Origin: a gamma proteobacterium NOR5-3
GTDB taxonomy: Bacteria > Pseudomonadota > Gammaproteobacteria > Pseudomonadales > Halieaceae
DNA length: 64,000 bases
Direction: 5' to 3'
NCBI GenBank assembly: GCA_000158155.1
Contig: DS999409.1
Location: 107,101-171,100 of the forward strand
Shown: positions 60,704 through 64,000 of the stretch, one piece after another
Layout: each line of letters opens with the position of its first letter
How positions within the stretch are numbered: position 1 is the stretch's first letter
Translations under genes and position numbers: made by a program
Notes under the pieces: generated by a model
Databases searched by the model: none
The model's input: the letters and a program-made list of their open reading frames with translations, nothing else
What the model was told of the DNA's origin: nothing

Positions 60704-61981
60704 ATGCTGCACATGCACAGACTACTTACTGTTTTACTAACGGTCCTGGCTCCTTTTGCTGCGAGCGCCGCAGACTGGGAGCAATTAGTATACGAGCGCA
60801 CGCAAAACGTGAACGACAGGGTTATTAAGCTTCGTCACCATTTTCATGCCCATCCTGAGATCAGTAACCAGGAATTCAAGACAGCCGAAAAAATTGCCGC
60901 CGAACTGACCGCTCTTGGATTTGATGAAGTGCAGACGGGTGTTGCCGGCACTGGCGTCATAGGTATTTTAAAAGGTTCAAAGCCAGGCCCCACCGTTGCT
61001 CTCAGAGCTGACATGGATGCCCTGCCGGTGACCGAGAAAACCGGCTTGCCATTTGCGTCGACGGTTACGACAGAGTGGCGCGGCAAGGAAACCGGCGTAA
61101 TGCATGCCTGTGGACACGATGCACACATGGCTATTCTTCTGGGCGCTGCTGAGGTGCTAGCGGGTATCCGCGATCAAATACCCGGCACGATTCAGTTTAT
61201 CTTTCAGCCGGCAGAGGAGGCTGAAGGGGGGGCTGACGTCATGGTCGCCGATGGCGTTTTGCGCGACACCGGTGCGATTTTCGGCCTGCACGTGCTTCCC
61301 GCGCCCGCGGGTATGATTATGTACAAGCCCGAAGGCTTTATGGCAGCCGCAGATACATTTCAGATCGTTGTTAAAGGCGTACAGACACACGGTTCCATGC
61401 CCTGGAAGGGAGTAGATCCCATTGCTGTTTCTGCCCAGATCGTCAATAACCTTCAGACGATCGTCAGTCGGCAAATCAATATCTCCGAGGCGCCCGCAGT
61501 GGTCAGCGTTGGGTCTATCAATGGAGGTAATCGTAACAACATCATCCCGGAAGAGGTTGTCATGACCGGGACCATTCGAACGCTAGATATGGCGATGCGA
61601 GCTGATGTGCACGAGCGAATCAAACGCACCGTGAAGCTGACCGCAGAGAGCTTTGGCGCAACCGCCGAAGTAACCATACCCGATGGCGTTCCCGTTACCG
61701 CCAATGATGTTGAACTTACTGCGCAAATGGCGCCGGTTTTACAGCGCGCGGCCGCCGGAGGTAATGCGAAAATCGTCAAGCCAATTATGGGTGCCGAAGA
61801 TTTTTCATTCTTCGCGAACGAGATCCCGGCGCTGTTCTTTGGTCTGGGCGTTGCCGCCGATGGTGAAGTCGATGGAGCTCCTAACCACTCGCCCTACTTT
61901 TACGTCAATGACAAGGCTCTCAGTCACGGCGTAAATGCCATGAGTAGTCTTGCGCTGGAATGGCTCCACTCGCAGAAATGA
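60704..61981 (+). CDS. Exported M20-family amidohydrolase (hippurate/IAA-amino-acid hydrolase-like)
   Basis: A 425-residue enzyme with a signal (RLLTVLLTVLAPFAASAAD). Zinc-ligand motifs: RADMDALPVTEKTGLPFAS, HACGHDAHMAILLGAAEVL, FQPAEEAEGGADVMVADGV (EE pair), IFGLHVLPAPAGMI and MGAEDFSFFANEIP. QTHGSMPWKGVDPIAVSAQI is the dimerisation-domain start. It is typical of the AmhX/HipO branch that hydrolyses N-acyl amino acids. Periplasmic location is unusual for this branch but seen in some gammaproteobacteria. It lies in the segment flanked by the two IS6 remnants. Confidence 0.87.
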   Translation: MLHMHRLLTVLLTVLAPFAASAADWEQLVYERTQNVNDRVIKLRHHFHAHPEISNQEFKTAEKIAAELTALGFDEVQTGVAGTGVIGILKGSKPGPTVALRADMDALPVTEKTGLPFASTVTTEWRGKETGVMHACGHDAHMAILLGAAEVLAGIRDQIPGTIQFIFQPAEEAEGGADVMVADGVLRDTGAIFGLHVLPAPAGMIMYKPEGFMAAADTFQIVVKGVQTHGSMPWKGVDPIAVSAQIVNNLQTIVSRQINISEAPAVVSVGSINGGNRNNIIPEEVVMTGTIRTLDMAMRADVHERIKRTVKLTAESFGATAEVTIPDGVPVTANDVELTAQMAPVLQRAAAGGNAKIVKPIMGAEDFSFFANEIPALFFGLGVAADGEVDGAPNHSPYFYVNDKALSHGVNAMSSLALEWLHSQK

Positions 61982-62001
61982 CAGGCTTGAAGCCATAGCT
62001 A

Positions 62002-62016
62002 GGTATCGCCAAGTTG
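62002..62016 (+). repeat. IS6-element terminal inverted repeat, left end of copy 2
   Basis: GGTATCGCCAAGTTG, 28 bp before the transposase start at 62044. The extended 21 bp agree in 17 places with the sequence at 58276. Distance to the start is normal for IS6 elements. The mate is at 62354-62368. Confidence 0.65.
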
Positions 62017-62043
62017 ACTGGCCCGGATTGGTGGAATCTGCCG

Positions 62044-62319
62044 ATGAATATCTATAAACGCCACCGATTCCCGCCTGACATCATCAGTTACGCGGTTTGG
62101 CTGTACTACCGCTTTAACTTTAGCCATCGCGATATCGAGGATCTACTGGCTGAACGAGGCATGAGGAGTTTCAAGTCGATGAAGCAGACCCAGCGGTTTG
62201 TCACAGCACATGCTGCAGTCCAGAACCTGTTCAACTTGGGAAGGCATCTGGTCCGGGCTCAGCACTATAGGGATTTGAGGAAAGGTGCGTTCAGCGAATG
62301 GAGTAGGGTGGTTGCTTGA
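62044..62319 (+). pseudogene. IS6-family transposase, internally deleted (copy 2)
   Basis: A single open frame of 91 codons joins the N-terminus (MNIYKRHRFPPDIISYAVWL, YYRFNFSHRDIEDLLAERG) to the C-terminus (MRSFKSMKQTQRFVTAHAAV, QNLFNLGRHLVRAQHYRDLR, KGAFSEWSRVVA). The whole DDE catalytic core is gone, yet the frame is intact. The join falls at the GAACGAGGCATG / ERG-M sequence; the same GAGCGGGGAATG motif stands before the C-terminal part of copy 1, so a deletion by short homology is likely. The flanking 15-bp inverted repeats at 62002 and 62354 make a 367-bp MITE-like unit. Confidence 0.82.
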
Positions 62320-64000
62320 GGTCAGGTCGCAGATTTGTGCTGTCCGAGGACACTAACTTGCCGACACCGTTGGCAGAACTCACAAACGTCTCGAACGGGG
62401 GGTAATTGGCAAAGTAATTCTGGAGAACCAAGTCTTGCCGGAGATCCCAGACCGTCGGCCCCAGCGCCATTGTTCTCAGTACCTTCAATTCCTCCCAGGC
62501 ACCGTCGAGATCGCCGAGCTCAAGGTAGGCAGCGACGATGAACATGCGATTGTCCTCCATGAGGTGGTCATACTCTTTCTCCCGTTTTGCCTTAACTAAG
62601 GCGATTGCGCGACGAGCCGTGGTTTCGTCGCCTGCGCTGGCGGCCAACATAGCCAGAAGAGACAGGTTGAAGGGCCCCTCTCGCTCCAGGTTGTCGCTTA
62701 GCTCGAACTGCACCTGGCGAAACATCTCCTTGCTCAAGGCCCTGGCCTCTAGAGATCGTCCTTCCAGGCGATGATGGGTGATCTCGATGGCGGTCGCCCA
62801 GCGAGGCCTAACCACTCCGCTACCGATGGCCTCGGCGACCCACTGCCGGCGCGCCTGGTGATCCGGGAACACGCCAGCGATCCACGGATTACCGTAAGCG
62901 GGGCGTAAGGACGGAGTCAGCGCTAGCATGGCAGGGCCATAGGCTGAAAGATCGCCCGCGTATTTTCTTCTCAAATCTGCGGCCAGAAACGGTAGCAAGC
63001 GATTGTCGGGAAACTTCGCCGCGGCCTCCTCTCCGAAGCGCACCGCCTCCTGCCAGTTGCCTCGAGCCGCCAGGGTGACCAACAGGTCGTCATGGTTGGA
63101 TTCATCTCTCGGGCCCAGCAGGATTACCTTCTGCATGGCCGCCACCGCCTCGTCCCAGCGGGCCGTCCGGCGGGCGCTGTAGTGGATGAACTTTAGCAAG
63201 GCCGCGTCATTGGGCAGCTCAGAGGCCATGGGCCGGAGAAGCTCCAGGGCTTTGGGGAAATCCCGGTCAATGCGATAGGCATAGATGCCCTCGGCCACAA
63301 CCCGGCGTGGGTTTTGCGGTGCCAGCAAGCGCAGCTGCAGCAGCGCTTCGTACGCGCACTCGGCGTACTCGGGCCGGTCCCACCACACCAGGCCGCCGCA
63401 GATTCGGACCAGTTCGACCCAGGCTTCCACGAAGTTAGGGTCGATCGCCAGCGCTTGCCGGATCAGCCGCAGCGGCTCTTCTAAAATGACCGCCGAACGG
63501 ATATCCGATTGAAAGCCTGCGCGCGCTTGCAAGTAGAGATCGTAGGCGGCGGTATCCTCGGTGGAACGTGCGCCGATGTCCGCATAGAGTTCCGGACTGA
63601 GCTCTCCCTGGATGTTTGAGACAATCTGCCGGGCGATATCGGACTGGATGGCGAAGATGTCCAGCAGGGTCCGGTCGTAGGATTCCGACCAGATCTGCTG
63701 ATCGTTAACCGCATCGATCAAGAGCACGGTCACTCGAACCCGATCGCCAGAGCGCCGGACACTCCCTTCCATCACGTGGCTCACGCCCAGCTGCCCGGCG
63801 ATGTCCGGGATGCGGAGCAGCGTATCGGCATAGCCCCGCACCGAGGTTCGGGAGATCACGCGGAAATCCTTGATGGTGGCGAGATTGGTGAGTATCTCGT
63901 CGTGCACGCCGCTGGCGAAGAAGGCGTTTTCCTTGTCTTCTGAGAGGTTCTCGAAGGGCAGCACCGCCACGCCCATGACGAGCGGTGACGATGAGCCGGT
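62291..64000 (-). CDS. TolB/FlgO-like plus TPR protein, 5' part beyond window, 3' end from IS
   Basis: The frame is open to the window edge (the 8 codons before MGVAVLPFENLSEDKENAFF are also coding), so the start is outside. Residues after that Met begin with the FlgO/TolB-like domain (FFASGVHDEILTNLATIKDF, SRTSVRGYAD, VSHVMEGSVRRSGDRVRVTV) used by CadC-like regulators and adenylate-cyclase-type proteins. The rest is a helical, TPR-like repeat region (AYDLYLQARAGF, EAWVELVRICGGL, NPRRVVAEGIYAYR). The last 25 codons (GVGKLVSSDSTNLRPDLKQP, PYSIR) lie within the right end of IS copy 2, so the native C-terminus is lost. An N-terminal DNA-binding domain upstream is likely but unseen. Confidence 0.75.
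   Translation of the reverse strand, partial: TGSSSPLVMGVAVLPFENLSEDKENAFFASGVHDEILTNLATIKDFRVISRTSVRGYADTLLRIPDIAGQLGVSHVMEGSVRRSGDRVRVTVLLIDAVNDQQIWSESYDRTLLDIFAIQSDIARQIVSNIQGELSPELYADIGARSTEDTAAYDLYLQARAGFQSDIRSAVILEEPLRLIRQALAIDPNFVEAWVELVRICGGLVWWDRPEYAECAYEALLQLRLLAPQNPRRVVAEGIYAYRIDRDFPKALELLRPMASELPNDAALLKFIHYSARRTARWDEAVAAMQKVILLGPRDESNHDDLLVTLAARGNWQEAVRFGEEAAAKFPDNRLLPFLAADLRRKYAGDLSAYGPAMLALTPSLRPAYGNPWIAGVFPDHQARRQWVAEAIGSGVVRPRWATAIEITHHRLEGRSLEARALSKEMFRQVQFELSDNLEREGPFNLSLLAMLAASAGDETTARRAIALVKAKREKEYDHLMEDNRMFIVAAYLELGDLDGAWEELKVLRTMALGPTVWDLRQDLVLQNYFANYPPFETFVSSANGVGKLVSSDSTNLRPDLKQPPYSIR
62354..62368 (-). repeat. IS6-element terminal inverted repeat, right end of copy 2
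   Basis: TAACTTGCCGACACC, whose reverse complement GGTGTCGGCAAGTTA pairs with the left end at 62002 (12 of 15) and agrees with 58276 (13 of 15). It lies inside the reading frame of the TolB/TPR gene on the minus strand and marks the border where that gene's native sequence ends. Confidence 0.6.

Overview
The window reads as the chromosome of an aerobic marine gammaproteobacterium, most like the Halieaceae (OM60/NOR5) or a related Cellvibrionales-type lineage. That placement is inference from gene content: many lipoproteins and periplasmic hydrolases, DUF5916, a PQQ-type sugar dehydrogenase, laminarinase-type GH16 and GH3 enzymes, several glutathione S-transferase-like proteins, CoA-ligase and thioesterase genes, and large c-di-GMP signalling proteins. 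Gene density is high, both strands are used, and many genes start with GTG or TTG. I see no rRNA, intact tRNA, CRISPR array or prophage.

Layout. 1-4.4 kb: small exported proteins (rhodanese lipoprotein, metallophosphoesterase, NTF2-like, DUF998) and a GST. 4.5-7.7 kb: a TetR-controlled divergon (FAD/NAD(P) oxidoreductase plus DUF2855 protein) with a clear double operator. 7.6-17.3 kb: amidohydrolase, GH3 glucosidase, two tandem DsbA/HCCA-isomerase-like proteins, and a minus-strand group of GH16 lipoprotein, HAD phosphatase, ATP-grasp ligase and DUF5916 protein, which suggests beta-glucan use. 17.4-23.6 kb: acyl-CoA synthetase, a thioredoxin / Cys-rich beta-propeller / thioredoxin cluster, a GST and an FG-GAP lipoprotein. 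23.7-29.8 kb: c-di-GMP signalling, with a PAS-GGDEF gene broken by an in-frame amber codon next to a 1521-residue CheB-CheR-PAS-GGDEF-EAL protein whose start lies in a 10-bp tandem repeat that repeats its own ribosome-binding site and ATG.

30-52 kb: accessory metabolism. It includes a beta-lactamase-fold hydrolase, truC, ketopantoate-reductase-like protein, two amidases, a cupin, a PQQ dehydrogenase-cytochrome c fusion, a lytic transglycosylase with a SPOR domain, an LssY_C lipoprotein with an alpha/beta hydrolase, a YfcC-type transporter beside N-formylglutamate amidohydrolase, a LysE exporter coupled to an amidase, truD, a creatininase-like protein and an unassigned protein that may have a macrodomain-like fold. 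Amide-bond hydrolases and amino-acid transporters are unusually common, consistent with scavenging of peptides and amides.

52-64 kb: DUF885 peptidase, thioesterase, small proteins, YihY, DUF1499 and a UbiA-like prenyltransferase. From 58.3 to 62.4 kb there are fossils of an IS6-family insertion sequence: two same-orientation copies, both without the DDE catalytic core, with four related 15-bp terminal repeats. They flank a DsrE-like gene and an M20 amidohydrolase. The right end of the second copy supplies the last 25 codons of the TolB/FlgO-TPR gene that runs off the window edge.
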